A stretch of 27,495 bases of DNA from JBBQXY01 sp051004815 (GTDB lineage Bacteria; Chloroflexota; Ktedonobacteria; Ktedonobacterales; Ktedonobacteraceae), in contig JBPCJY010000032.1 in the NCBI GenBank assembly GCA_051004815.1, positions 1 to 27,495 of the forward strand. Direction: 5' to 3'. The notes beneath the pieces were generated by a model. It was given only the letters and a program-made list of their open reading frames with translations, was not told where the DNA came from and ran no database searches. Shown here piece after piece: positions 16,024-23,856 of this stretch. Both the position numbers and the translations under genes were made by a program. Numbering within the stretch: the first letter of the stretch is position 1; the number at the start of each line of letters is the position of its first letter.

Positions 16024-17097
16024 ATGGAGCAAAATCGACTACCACTTGCGCTACGGAATACTATATCGTCGCCTGAGAACGTCATTGAGCGACTGGCAAC
16101 ACTCACAACGGGCTATACACCTGACATAGAACGAGAGCTTGCCGAGGAACCCAGCTATTACGATTACCCGGCGCTAAAGCAGCCCACATGGCACTGGGAA
16201 ATCACCTGGTACTTCTTTTTTGGTGGGCTGGCGGGTGGTTGCTACGTGATTGCCAGCATTGCCGCGCTCTTTGGCTCAAAGGAAGACAGAGCGGTGGCGC
16301 GTGCCGGTTACTATCTTTCGCTGCTGGCACTCCTGCCGTGTCCGCCACTGCTCATCAAAGACCTGGGCAGGCCAGAGCGTTTTTTGCACATGCTGCGTAT
16401 GTTTAAGGTCAAGTCACCTATGTCGATGGGTACCTGGGGGTTGCTCAGCTTCTCGCTTTTTAGCGGGCTAACGGCGGTAATTCAGAGTGCTCATGATGGC
16501 ATCCTGGGACGCTGGTGGGGCGCACGGCTGCTGGCCGGACTGCCGCAACGTCTCATCGCATTGCCGGGTACTGTGCTGGGCATATTTCTCGGCGGCTATA
16601 CCGGCGTATTGCTCACGGCGACCAGTGTGCCACTATGGTCACGCAGCAAGGTACTCGGCTGGGTATTCATCTCCTCAGCCGTATCGACCTCCGCGGCCCT
16701 CATCTCGCTCGTGCTGCGCATTGCTGGCGTGCCTGCCCACACATTGCATAAGCTGGAACGCCTCGAATGGACCGCCATACTGCTTGAAATGGCTGGCCTA
16801 CTGACATTCTTACGCGGAGCCGGGCGCACCGCACGCCCATTAGTGGGAGCAGCACCCGCCGAGCATGGGCGTGTATTCTGGAGCGTCGTTTTCGGCGGCG
16901 GCCTCTTTCTACCCTGGCTGGTCCACTCGTTCTCCCTGTTGAGTGGACGACGCGAGAACAAAAAGAACAACGCACGCGGCCTGATTATATCCCTGCTGGT
17001 GCTCACAGGCGGCTACTTCCTGCGCCGCACAATGGTTGAGGCCGGACATACATCGAGTAAAGACGCCCGCACGACCTTGTGGAATGCCAGAAGATAG
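16024..17097 (+). CDS. nrfD: NrfD/PsrC-type membrane subunit of formate dehydrogenase
   Basis: The 357-aa protein belongs to the NrfD/PsrC family of quinone-interacting membrane subunits. The diagnostic opening HWEITWYFFFGGLAGGCYVIASIAALFG is at about 57-85, followed by PPLLIKDLGRPERFLHMLRMFKVKSPMSMGTWGLLSFSLFSG (113-155), with eight or so membrane helices in all. Unlike E. coli FDH-N, which uses a haem b cytochrome (FdnI), this complex has no haem subunit. That resembles the catalytic, Fe-S and NrfD composition of CISM complexes, including the formate-dehydrogenase-like complex of Dehalococcoides. Start ATG 16024 follows AGGGAG by 7 bases and lies 12 bases after fdhB. The gene ends 7 bases before the convergent ABC permease gene, with no visible terminator between. 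Confidence 0.9.
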   Translation: MEQNRLPLALRNTISSPENVIERLATLTTGYTPDIERELAEEPSYYDYPALKQPTWHWEITWYFFFGGLAGGCYVIASIAALFGSKEDRAVARAGYYLSLLALLPCPPLLIKDLGRPERFLHMLRMFKVKSPMSMGTWGLLSFSLFSGLTAVIQSAHDGILGRWWGARLLAGLPQRLIALPGTVLGIFLGGYTGVLLTATSVPLWSRSKVLGWVFISSAVSTSAALISLVLRIAGVPAHTLHKLERLEWTAILLEMAGLLTFLRGAGRTARPLVGAAPAEHGRVFWSVVFGGGLFLPWLVHSFSLLSGRRENKKNNARGLIISLLVLTGGYFLRRTMVEAGHTSSKDARTTLWNARR

Positions 17098-17104
17098 ATT
17101 TTCC

Positions 17105-17815
17105 TTAGCTCAAGATTAAGCGCGAACGTTGGAAGCTCACCAGTGATAATCCAAGTAAGATCGCATCCAGCACGGCAATAACGGCCATGGCAATGAGCAA
17201 AAACTGCGCATAGGTTAACGATGAGACAACATTCGCAGGCACGGCTTGCACTACAAAGAGAATCCCGAATACAAACACTATCGTGCCGACGCTCAGAATT
17301 TGCTGTGCCTGTCGCACCGTCGCTACTTTCAGCGATATCAGCGTACCCGCACTTGCTCCAAGCACACCGACGAGCAGGCTTAAGACGAGAGCATCCACGA
17401 ACAGATCGAGAGGATAGAACATCCAGTTCCCCTGGGTACGAAACAGGCCGACTAACACCAGGCCCAGCAATAAACTGAGCACGCTCATGCCCCAGGCATA
17501 GAGGACAGTCGTGACTACCTTCCCTAGCAGGATCGCTCGATCTGGCATGCGGCTGGCCAGCAAGGTTTCCAGGGTATGACGCTCGCGCTCTCCGGCGATA
17601 ACATCGCCAATGAAACTGATAATCACAAAGAAAGGGATCCAAAGCAAAAGAAGCATTCCAAGTGGCGTGAGCTCCACCCACTGCGGCCCAAGTTGCAATG
17701 GGAGATAGATTCCCATAATACCAACCACGATCAGCGGACGTAGCAGCGACCTCCACCCACCCTGGAAGAACACGTCCTTCGATTCCTTCCACACCATTGT
17801 TAAGATGTCACTCAT
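17105..17815 (-). CDS. ABC-2 type transporter permease
   Basis: The 236-aa protein has six predicted membrane helices and the ABC-2/NatB-like permease hallmark GDVIAGERERHTLETLLASRMPDRAILLGKVV (about 70-102), in which the ERERxTLExLL coupling element contacts the ATPase. It is the usual length for a single-domain ABC-2 permease and would act as a dimer with two copies of the ATPase. Its ATG overlaps the ATPase stop by 4 bases (ATGA), indicating translational coupling. The substrate is unknown; family members export drugs, sodium, lipids or peptides. Confidence 0.9.
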   Translation of the reverse strand: MSDILTMVWKESKDVFFQGGWRSLLRPLIVVGIMGIYLPLQLGPQWVELTPLGMLLLLWIPFFVIISFIGDVIAGERERHTLETLLASRMPDRAILLGKVVTTVLYAWGMSVLSLLLGLVLVGLFRTQGNWMFYPLDLFVDALVLSLLVGVLGASAGTLISLKVATVRQAQQILSVGTIVFVFGILFVVQAVPANVVSSLTYAQFLLIAMAVIAVLDAILLGLSLVSFQRSRLILS

Positions 17816-18747
17816 GTGCTTTCTTCCTCCATCAGTGTCAGGAAAACATCTTCCAGGCTGGCCTTTCCCCTTCGTACTTCCTCAATCTCTCCGCCTGACC
17901 TCACGATCAAGCTGACGAGAGGGCCAATCTTGCTCTCTCCGCGCAGTTCAATGGTTAAATGACTATTGTGCAATGCGACATTCGCTACCTCCGGTCGCTC
18001 TCGCAGCACTGCCAGCATCTGCTCGTTGAAGCCATACCCCACGATCTCCGCCTGTGGACTGCCTGTCCTCACACGCAATTCATCAGGGTTGCCAACCGCC
18101 AGCAGTTTTCCCTGGCGAATCACTCCCACCTGGGCACAGAGCTTTTCGGCTTCTGTCAGGTTGTGCGTGGTGAGGAAGACTGTCACCCCTTCGCGTGCTA
18201 CCAGGTTTGCCAAATCGTGATGTAATGTCGCCGCCGCAACCGGATCAAACCCTGCTGTCGGCTCATCCAGAAAGATCAATGGAGGATGGTGAAGGAGTGC
18301 CCGTGCCACCGCGAGTTTTTGTTTCATCCCCCTGCTCCACTTGCCCATCTGATCCTTGCGGCGATCCCAGAGATCGAGGTGGGTGAGCAGTTCTTTGATG
18401 CGTACCCGCCGTTCGGCAGCAGGCATATGATAGATACGCCCGTAAAGGTCCAGGTTGTCTTCGGCAGTCATGCGCTCGTACAGTCCCGCGAATTCGAGCA
18501 AAGCTCCGATGCGGGTACGAATTTCATTCGCCTGCGTGCGCGTATCGAAGCCAAGCACGCTGGCCTGCCCCTGCGTTGGTTCCAAGAGGCCAAGCAAGAG
18601 ATGGATGGTGGTGGTTTTGCCAGCACCATTTGGCCCCAGAAAACCAAAGACTATTCCTGCTGGCACCTCCAGTGAGAGATCATCGACCGCTTTGACTGTG
18701 CTAAAAGAACGTGAAAGGTGTTCTGTGCGAATGATTGGTCCAGCCAT
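17812..18747 (-). CDS. ABC transporter ATP-binding protein
   Basis: The 311-aa ATPase of an ABC-2 exporter (CcmA/NatA/DrrA-like) has Walker A GPNGAGKTT (38-46), a signature loop of unusual form KWSRGMKQK (136-144, in place of LSGGQ), Walker B LIFLDEP (157-163) with Glu162 and the switch His195 (TTHNLTEAE). A C-terminal extension (about 225-311) ending in EVRRGKASLEDVFLTLMEEE is the normal DrrA-type regulatory tail. The start ATG 18747 is preceded by GGAG at 9 bases. It is coupled to the permease by a 4-base overlap. Upstream lie a palindrome-bearing promoter, a terminator-like hairpin and a possible leader ORF that overlaps this start, suggesting control by attenuation. Confidence 0.92.
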   Translation of the reverse strand: MAGPIIRTEHLSRSFSTVKAVDDLSLEVPAGIVFGFLGPNGAGKTTTIHLLLGLLEPTQGQASVLGFDTRTQANEIRTRIGALLEFAGLYERMTAEDNLDLYGRIYHMPAAERRVRIKELLTHLDLWDRRKDQMGKWSRGMKQKLAVARALLHHPPLIFLDEPTAGFDPVAAATLHHDLANLVAREGVTVFLTTHNLTEAEKLCAQVGVIRQGKLLAVGNPDELRVRTGSPQAEIVGYGFNEQMLAVLRERPEVANVALHNSHLTIELRGESKIGPLVSLIVRSGGEIEEVRRGKASLEDVFLTLMEEEST

Positions 18748-18835
18748 ACCATAAAACTCCGTTCTCTAAAGAAGTACGGTGTTGCGACACTGCCTTTCTC
18801 GAGTACCTACAGCTCCTGTCATTCATGTCAGGCAT
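18701..18835 (-). CDS. Possible 44-aa leader ORF overlapping the ABC ATPase start
   Basis: Immediately after the T-run of the hairpin at 18848-18877, GAGGAG and a 5-6 base gap precede an ATG that opens 44 codons (MPDMNDRSCRYSRKAV...) and runs 47 bases into the ATPase gene in another frame. The product resembles nothing known. The strong ribosome site is the main reason to list it. It could be a regulatory leader peptide or chance. Confidence 0.25.
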   Translation of the reverse strand: MPDMNDRSCRYSRKAVSQHRTSLENGVLWYGWTNHSHRTPFTFF

Positions 18836-18847
18836 ATGTTCTCCTCT

Positions 18848-18877
18848 AAAAAAATTGATGCCGACCGAATCGGCATC
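18848..18877 (-). terminator. Intrinsic terminator, possibly an attenuator
   Basis: Read on the minus strand, GATGCCGA and TCGGCATC form a perfect 8-bp stem around TTCGG (18877-18857), followed by AATTTTTTT (18856-18848). This is a canonical Rho-independent terminator. It could end the MidA-DUF427 transcript. If the promoter at 18942-18913 is real, it instead lies in the leader of the ABC operon. Confidence 0.75.
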
Positions 18878-18912
18878 CCTGTTGCGTACAAGGCTGGTTT
18901 TATTGCCGCTTC

Positions 18913-18943
18913 ATGCTAGCATATTGGTTTGACTGGCGTCAAA
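18913..18943 (-). promoter_or_regulatory. Promoter with a palindrome over the -35 box
   Basis: On the minus strand TTGACG (18942-18937), an 18-base spacer and TAGCAT (18918-18913) form a possible promoter for the ABC operon. The -35 is embedded in the palindrome TTTGACGCCAGTCAAA (18943-18928), a plausible repressor site. Confidence 0.4.
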
Positions 18944-19018
18944 TTTGAGCATCGGAAATGAATGCTTGCTGACGCATGACATAGTTTACACATACTTGTC
19001 ACAGTACCGCAGCACTTT

Positions 19019-19519
19019 CTACCACCCAAACGTCCCCGCCCCCCCCTTAAACGGCCCCACCACATCACTTGTCACCCACCCGCCATAAAAATCTCCCTCC
19101 TGCGCTTGCACCTTTTCTCCATTGACGTAACATGCATCCATTTTGCCTGGATAGAAGGCGATATAGTTGGCAAGGGCCTCATAGGGATGAGTTGGATGGC
19201 GGTAGTACCACGCGGCATTGGAGATGGACTTGGTGCCAACGGTGACGGTGTAGTACGACGCTGCACCCTTCCATTCACAGAACGTGGTGTGGGTCGTCGC
19301 TTTGAAGTACTCTGTGACTTTGACATCCTCTGGCGGAAGGTAATAGACCGGTGGGTGGCTCGTCTCTAAAATGCGTTTGGCACGTTGGGTGTCCGCGATA
19401 ATGATGCCATTATAGACGACCTGTATACGCTTATTGCTATCTTCCATCCGTGGAGGGCGTGGATAATCCCACACTGATTCCTGCCCTGGACCTGGCTCGA
19501 TTCTTTTCTGCCTGCTCAT
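19019..19519 (-). CDS. DUF427 family protein
   Basis: The 166-aa product matches the DUF427 family: IQVVYNGIIIADTQRAKRILETSHPPVYYLPPEDV, then TEYFKATTHTTFCEWKGAASYYTV, AAWYYRHPTHPYEALANYIAFYPGKMDACYVNGEKV and a C-terminal GDFYGGWVTSDVVGPFKG. These conserved blocks define a compact beta-rich fold of unknown function found widely in bacteria and fungi. No signal peptide or membrane segment is seen. It lies 60 bases after the MidA-like methyltransferase gene on the same strand with no promoter visible between, so the two are probably co-transcribed; the spacer holds three tandem TAGAG units (minus strand). The intrinsic terminator at 18848-18877 would end this transcript. Confidence 0.85.
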   Translation of the reverse strand: MSRQKRIEPGPGQESVWDYPRPPRMEDSNKRIQVVYNGIIIADTQRAKRILETSHPPVYYLPPEDVKVTEYFKATTHTTFCEWKGAASYYTVTVGTKSISNAAWYYRHPTHPYEALANYIAFYPGKMDACYVNGEKVQAQEGDFYGGWVTSDVVGPFKGGAGTFGW

Positions 19520-19579
19520 ATGCGTCTCTCCCTTTCTTCCTTTTGCTAACTCTACTCTACTCTACCTATCCCAGAACTA

Positions 19580-20674
19580 TTACCGCCTGAGTACGAGTAC
19601 CTTGAAATTGCCCATGCCGTTGGGATCGGTCAAGGTTGCGACATGCTGACGCACATTGCGCCATTGCAGGAGAGCTATCTGGCCGCGATCAGTGGCGCGT
19701 TCTGTCTCTGCCACCGCGAATTCGTTCTGATGGCGTTGCTCCAATTCTTCATGAATACCCAGCCCTTCTAACCAATGGCGTTGCGTTGTGAAGGTATGCA
19801 AGTGGAATCCTTGTCGTCTGCCCTCATCAATTAAAGCACTGAAGTTCACATGGGCGGTAATATCCTGCTCCCCTGGTCGCACTAAAGGGCGTTCGTTCAT
19901 TTGATGTTGAAAATAACAGGCCAGGGTACCACGTTGCCTCTGGTGGGTGTATAAGGTTTTGGCCTTGTCGCCATAGTCTATCGTCAGAATGTAGCCGTGA
20001 CGTATTCTGCTAGCGATGTGCTGCATCCAGTGCAGAGCATCAAGGTTGATCTCAGCTCGCCAGCCATCGCCAAAACTGGCCCAGGGAATGTGATAAGTGT
20101 CCAGGTAGTGGGCGACCTCAGCCGAACCAGGTTCGTCTAACACCTCGCAAAGACGCCCATTGGCTACGTCAACATAGACTTCATAGAGCTGTGCATTGCG
20201 CGTCTCGACCACATGAACGGGAAAAGCATCGATCAATTCGTTGGAGAGAATGACAGCAGGAGCGGGGGTATTTGGCACGGCTAAAGGTGTGTTGGCATCC
20301 TGACCTGTGCGTATATCTTCCATCTGGTAATCGAGGGCGGCATAAAAATCTACTGTAGTATGCCTGGCCCATGCCACAATCTCCTGTGCCAGGTTCCCTT
20401 TGCCTGCTCCTTGTTCCAGGACGGTAAAAGGTGCTGGTTCTCCTAATTTTTGCCACCATAGCGTCAATTGCCGCGCCAAAGCGTGTGCAAAGAAGGTGGA
20501 GACATCGGCACTGGTAAAGTAATCGCCTCCTTCCCAACCCATCCTGGCCCTACCCGTCACATAATACCCGTCGTCGGGATCATACAAAGCCATGCGCATA
20601 TATTCAGCAAAAGAAATAAGCCCTTCTTTATGGATACGCTCAATGATGCGTTGTTGCAGTGCTGTAGAGGTCAT
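19580..20674 (-). CDS. SAM-dependent methyltransferase, MidA/NDUFAF7 family
   Basis: The 364-aa protein belongs to the MidA-like family (formerly DUF185). It opens with SFAEYMRMALYDPDDGYYVTG...GGDYFTSADVSTFFAHALARQL (21-71), has the SAM-binding loop TVLEQGAGKGNLAQEI (84-99) and the family hallmark SNELIDAFPVHVV (144-156), then ILTIDYGDKAKTLY and DITAHVNFSAL. In eukaryotes the homologue NDUFAF7 dimethylates an arginine of complex I subunit NDUFS2; the bacterial target is not established. Its promoter region is shared with divergent clpB. GGAG lies 4 bases before the ATG. The DUF427 gene follows. Identification is firm, target inferred at best. Confidence 0.88.
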   Translation of the reverse strand: MTSTALQQRIIERIHKEGLISFAEYMRMALYDPDDGYYVTGRARMGWEGGDYFTSADVSTFFAHALARQLTLWWQKLGEPAPFTVLEQGAGKGNLAQEIVAWARHTTVDFYAALDYQMEDIRTGQDANTPLAVPNTPAPAVILSNELIDAFPVHVVETRNAQLYEVYVDVANGRLCEVLDEPGSAEVAHYLDTYHIPWASFGDGWRAEINLDALHWMQHIASRIRHGYILTIDYGDKAKTLYTHQRQRGTLACYFQHQMNERPLVRPGEQDITAHVNFSALIDEGRRQGFHLHTFTTQRHWLEGLGIHEELEQRHQNEFAVAETERATDRGQIALLQWRNVRQHVATLTDPNGMGNFKVLVLRR

Positions 20675-20726
20675 AAGCTCCGTGTACTTCCGTTTCGCGG
20701 TTGATAGCTGTCATATCTTGCAAGGT

Positions 20727-20751
20727 AGTATATCACAGAGTGCCACACTCT
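20727..20751 (-). promoter_or_regulatory. Extended -10 and adjacent palindrome upstream of the methyltransferase
   Basis: Minus-strand TGATATACT (TATACT at 20732-20727) is an extended -10 with no good -35. Directly upstream, AGAGTG-CCA-CACTCT (20737-20751) is a perfect 6+3+6 palindrome between the -10 and the expected -35, where a regulator could act. It is not a CIRCE element (TTAGCACTC-N9-GAGTGCTAA). Confidence 0.35.
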
Positions 20752-20790
20752 CCCTTATCACAAACTTTGATAACATAACACTCATACTTA

Positions 20791-20820
20791 TTGCAATAGA
20801 TTGCTCACAAATGCTATACT
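20791..20820 (+). promoter_or_regulatory. Promoter of clpB
   Basis: TTGCAA (20791-20796), an 18-base spacer and TATACT (20815-20820) form a sigma-70-like promoter, with a leader of about 30 bases containing GAAAGAGG before the ATG. I see no CIRCE or clear HAIR heat-shock element. Confidence 0.5.
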
Positions 20821-20858
20821 ATAAGCAAAAAAAAACAACATGAAAGAGGCACAGCCAT

Positions 20859-23441
20859 ATGAAAATAGAGCGATTTACCGATAAGGCGCGTGAGGCTATT
20901 AGCGAAGCGGCAGAAATAGCCAAAGCGAAAAATCAGGGGCAGATAGAAGCTGTCCACTTGCTGGATGCCCTACTGAATCAGGAGAGCGGTGTGGTGCAGC
21001 AGGTGATTGCGAAGGCGGGAGGCAATACGGCGGCGGCAAAGAGCATCGTGGAGAATAGCATTGAGCGTTTGCCGCGTGTCTATGGAGGCAGTGAGCCGGG
21101 CATATCCCCACGCTTGCGCAAGGTATTGGAAGATGCCTGGCGCGAGATGAGCAACTTCAAAGACGAGTATTTGAGCGTTGAGCATATGTTGCTCGCGATG
21201 TTTGCTACTGATGATGATACGTTGCAGCGTGCTTTGAAGGCAGGTGGTTTGACGCGTGATAATGTCTTGAAAGCTCTGACCGCCATTCGTGGCTCGCAGC
21301 GTGTGGTGGACCAGAATCCTGAAGGCAAATATCAGGCTCTGGAGAAGTATGGACGGAACCTCACCGAACTGGCGGAGCAAGGCAAGCTTGACCCGGTCAT
21401 CGGGCGTGACGAGGAGATTCGCCGCGTCATCCAGGTATTGAGCCGTCGTACCAAGAATAATCCGGTTTTGATTGGCGAGCCTGGCGTGGGGAAGACCGCC
21501 ATTGTCGAGGGCCTGGCGCAGCGTATTGTGCGCGGCGATGTGCCTAAGACATTGGCCGACAAACAGGTGGTGACGCTTGACCTGGGCGCGTTGGTCGCCG
21601 GTGCCAAGTTTCGTGGCGAGTTCGAGGAACGCTTGAAAGCGGTCTTGAAAGAGGTCACGGGTGCCGAGGGTGGTATCATCCTTTTCATTGACGAACTGCA
21701 TACGCTGGTGGGAGCAGGGGCGGCGGAAGGCGCGATGGACGCCTCCAACATGCTGAAACCTATGCTGGCTCGCGGCGAACTACACTGCATTGGCGCGACA
21801 ACGTTGGATGAGTATCGCAAACATATCGAGAAAGATGCCGCCCTGGAGCGACGTTTCCAGCCAGTCGTTGTCGATCAACCCTCGATTGAGGACACGATCA
21901 GCATCCTGCGCGGCTTGAAACAACGCTATGAGGTGCATCACGGCGTGCGTATTCAGGATAGCGCATTGGTGGCCGCGGCCATCCTCTCGAATCGCTATAT
22001 CACCGACCGTTTCTTGCCAGACAAGGCTATTGACCTGATAGACGAGGCTGCCAGTCGCCGCCGTGTGGAACTGGATAGCACTCCCAGCGAGATCGATGCA
22101 CTGGATCGGCGTATTCGGCAATTGCAGGTTGAGCAAGAGGCATTGAAAAAAGAGACCGACGCGGCCAGCCGTGACCGACGCAACAGAGTTCAGCAAGAGA
22201 TTGCCAATCTGAGCGAGCAGTTGCATACCTTGAAACTCTCGCTGGAGAGCGAGCGCGAGCCGGTAGAGGCTATTCGCCGCTTGAAGAAAGAGTTAGAGCA
22301 AGCACAGGTCGAGCTTGAGAAGGCCGAACGCGAATATAACCTGGAAATGATGGCACGACTCCACTATGGCACCATTCCAGAGCTTGAGCGACGCATCGCG
22401 GATATGGAGGCCAAACTCGTCAATTTTCAAAGTACACGTTTGCTTAAGGAAGAGGTAGATGCCGAGGATATTGCCGAGATCGTTTCCAAGTGGACGCACA
22501 TCCCCGTCTCCAAACTGATGGAGGCCGAGGTGCAGAAACTACTCACCATGGAGGATAAGCTGCGTGAGCGCGTGGTTGGTCAGGAACTGGCCTTACAGAC
22601 CGTCGCGGATGCCATTCGCCGTTCACGCGCCGGACTGCAAGACCCCAATCGACCATTGGCGAGTTTTCTCTTCATGGGGCCGACCGGCGTAGGCAAGACT
22701 GAACTGGCTCGTGCACTGGCTGAGTTCCTGTTCGATAACGAACAGGCTATCGTGCGTATTGACATGTCGGAGTACACGGAGAAGCATACCGTTTCGCGCC
22801 TGATCGGCGCACCTCCGGGCTACATTGGCTATGATGAAGGCGGGCAGTTGACCGAAGCGGTACGGCGTCATCCCTATAGTGTTGTCCTGCTCGACGAGAT
22901 CGAGAAGGCGGCACCGGATGTCTTCAACGTTCTGCTGCAATTGCTCGATGATGGGCGTTTGACGGATGGACAAGGGCGCACGGTCGATTTCAAGAATACC
23001 GTCATCATCATGACCAGTAACGTGGGCAATCTCTGGCTGCACGAATACGATGGCATGGACGAGGACGAGATACAGCGCACAGTACGGCAGCGTTTGCGCG
23101 AAGAGGGCTTCCGACCGGAGTTCATCAACCGCATCGATGAGGTCATTGTTTTCCACCAGATCACGCGTGACCAGATCAAGAGTATCGTCGATATCCAGAT
23201 CAACCATCTGCGCCCGCGCCTGGAAGATCGGCACATTACGCTGCACCTGAGTGACGCCGCCAAAGATCTCCTGGCGAACGAGGGCTATGATCCTCAGTTT
23301 GGGGCGCGTCCACTCAAGCGCGTCATCCAAAAAGAGGTTGAGAACCGCGTGGCTCGTGCCATCCTGGACGGCACCATTCGCGACGGCGACACCGTCGAGA
23401 TTGACGTTCACGACGGCAAACTAGCCTTGGAAACGGTGTAG
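20859..23441 (+). CDS. clpB: ATP-dependent disaggregase chaperone ClpB
   Basis: The 860-aa Hsp100 protein threads aggregated polypeptides through its hexameric pore and works with DnaK. It has the Clp N-domain (about 1-145), AAA1 with Walker A GEPGVGKT (206-213), pore loop GAKFRGEFEERL and Walker B IILFIDE, and a coiled-coil middle domain (about 410-525: EQEALKKETD...ELEKAEREYNLEMMARLHYG). AAA2 follows, with Walker A GPTGVGKT (607-614), pore loop GYIGYDEGG and Walker B VVLLDE, and then the C-terminal domain with YDPQFGARPLKRVIQKEVEN. The M domain separates ClpB from ClpA and ClpC, and there is no IGF/L tripeptide of ClpP-binding unfoldases. The length is normal. AAAGAGG supports the start. 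A large inverted repeat element begins 6 bases after the stop and may act as its terminator. Confidence 0.96.
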   Translation: MKIERFTDKAREAISEAAEIAKAKNQGQIEAVHLLDALLNQESGVVQQVIAKAGGNTAAAKSIVENSIERLPRVYGGSEPGISPRLRKVLEDAWREMSNFKDEYLSVEHMLLAMFATDDDTLQRALKAGGLTRDNVLKALTAIRGSQRVVDQNPEGKYQALEKYGRNLTELAEQGKLDPVIGRDEEIRRVIQVLSRRTKNNPVLIGEPGVGKTAIVEGLAQRIVRGDVPKTLADKQVVTLDLGALVAGAKFRGEFEERLKAVLKEVTGAEGGIILFIDELHTLVGAGAAEGAMDASNMLKPMLARGELHCIGATTLDEYRKHIEKDAALERRFQPVVVDQPSIEDTISILRGLKQRYEVHHGVRIQDSALVAAAILSNRYITDRFLPDKAIDLIDEAASRRRVELDSTPSEIDALDRRIRQLQVEQEALKKETDAASRDRRNRVQQEIANLSEQLHTLKLSLESEREPVEAIRRLKKELEQAQVELEKAEREYNLEMMARLHYGTIPELERRIADMEAKLVNFQSTRLLKEEVDAEDIAEIVSKWTHIPVSKLMEAEVQKLLTMEDKLRERVVGQELALQTVADAIRRSRAGLQDPNRPLASFLFMGPTGVGKTELARALAEFLFDNEQAIVRIDMSEYTEKHTVSRLIGAPPGYIGYDEGGQLTEAVRRHPYSVVLLDEIEKAAPDVFNVLLQLLDDGRLTDGQGRTVDFKNTVIIMTSNVGNLWLHEYDGMDEDEIQRTVRQRLREEGFRPEFINRIDEVIVFHQITRDQIKSIVDIQINHLRPRLEDRHITLHLSDAAKDLLANEGYDPQFGARPLKRVIQKEVENRVARAILDGTIRDGDTVEIDVHDGKLALETV

Positions 23442-23446
23442 CGGTC

Positions 23447-23744
23447 TGCGTAGGGACAGGGGGACGCTTTCACCGGGAGGTTTTTTGAAGCACGCCGGTT
23501 TCGCCTGTCATTCTGAGCGCCGCGAAGAATCTCCGTGCGGCCCGACGAGAGATTCTTCGCGGCACTCAGCATGACATTCCCCCTCGCCGATGCCTTTCCC
23601 CAAAAAACCTCCCAGTGAAAGACAGGGGGACGTGGGGATGAGGAAGTGGGGGCCTGGTGCCTGTCCTGGTGGGGGTTCTGTTCTTCCACCAAGGACAAGC
23701 ACCAGGCCCCCATCTGCCGCGCATCCGCCCCTTGTCCCTACGCA
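23447..23744. repeat. 298-bp multiply inverted repeat element, copy 2
   Basis: Perfect 12-bp terminal inverted repeats TGCGTAGGGACA (23447-23458) and its complement (23733-23744) bound the element. Inside are a second inverted pair (23467-23486 and 23602-23621, 19 of 20), an inner TGTCATTCTGAG pair (23506-23532 and 23550-23576, 25 of 27) and a separate hairpin (23648-23667 and 23692-23711, 19 of 20). No coding capacity is credible. The design parallels the element at 10722-11003, so this may be a non-autonomous mobile element or a structured RNA/terminator unit. It fills most of the 415-base gap after clpB. Confidence 0.7.
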
Positions 23745-23810
23745 CCCCATACCATTCGTGCAAAAAAGTGAGGCGCACTCATTGCTATTTCACGGTTATT
23801 GTCCAAAACA

Positions 23811-23827
23811 TGATACAATCAATTGAT
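23811..23827 (+). promoter_or_regulatory. Extended -10 and palindrome upstream of the response regulator gene
   Basis: TGATACAAT (23811-23819) is an extended -10 with no clear -35, about 38 bases before the ATG. ATCAATTGAT (23818-23827) is a perfect 10-bp palindrome overlapping the likely transcription start, a possible autoregulatory site. Confidence 0.35.
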
Positions 23828-23856
23828 GTGATGTAAACACTATAAGAGAGTAGCCC

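Noticed and set aside
23508..23826. Several 70-80 codon open frames on both strands after clpB
   Set aside because: They fall within the inverted repeat element, lack ribosome sites and have low-complexity, proline/glycine-rich products.
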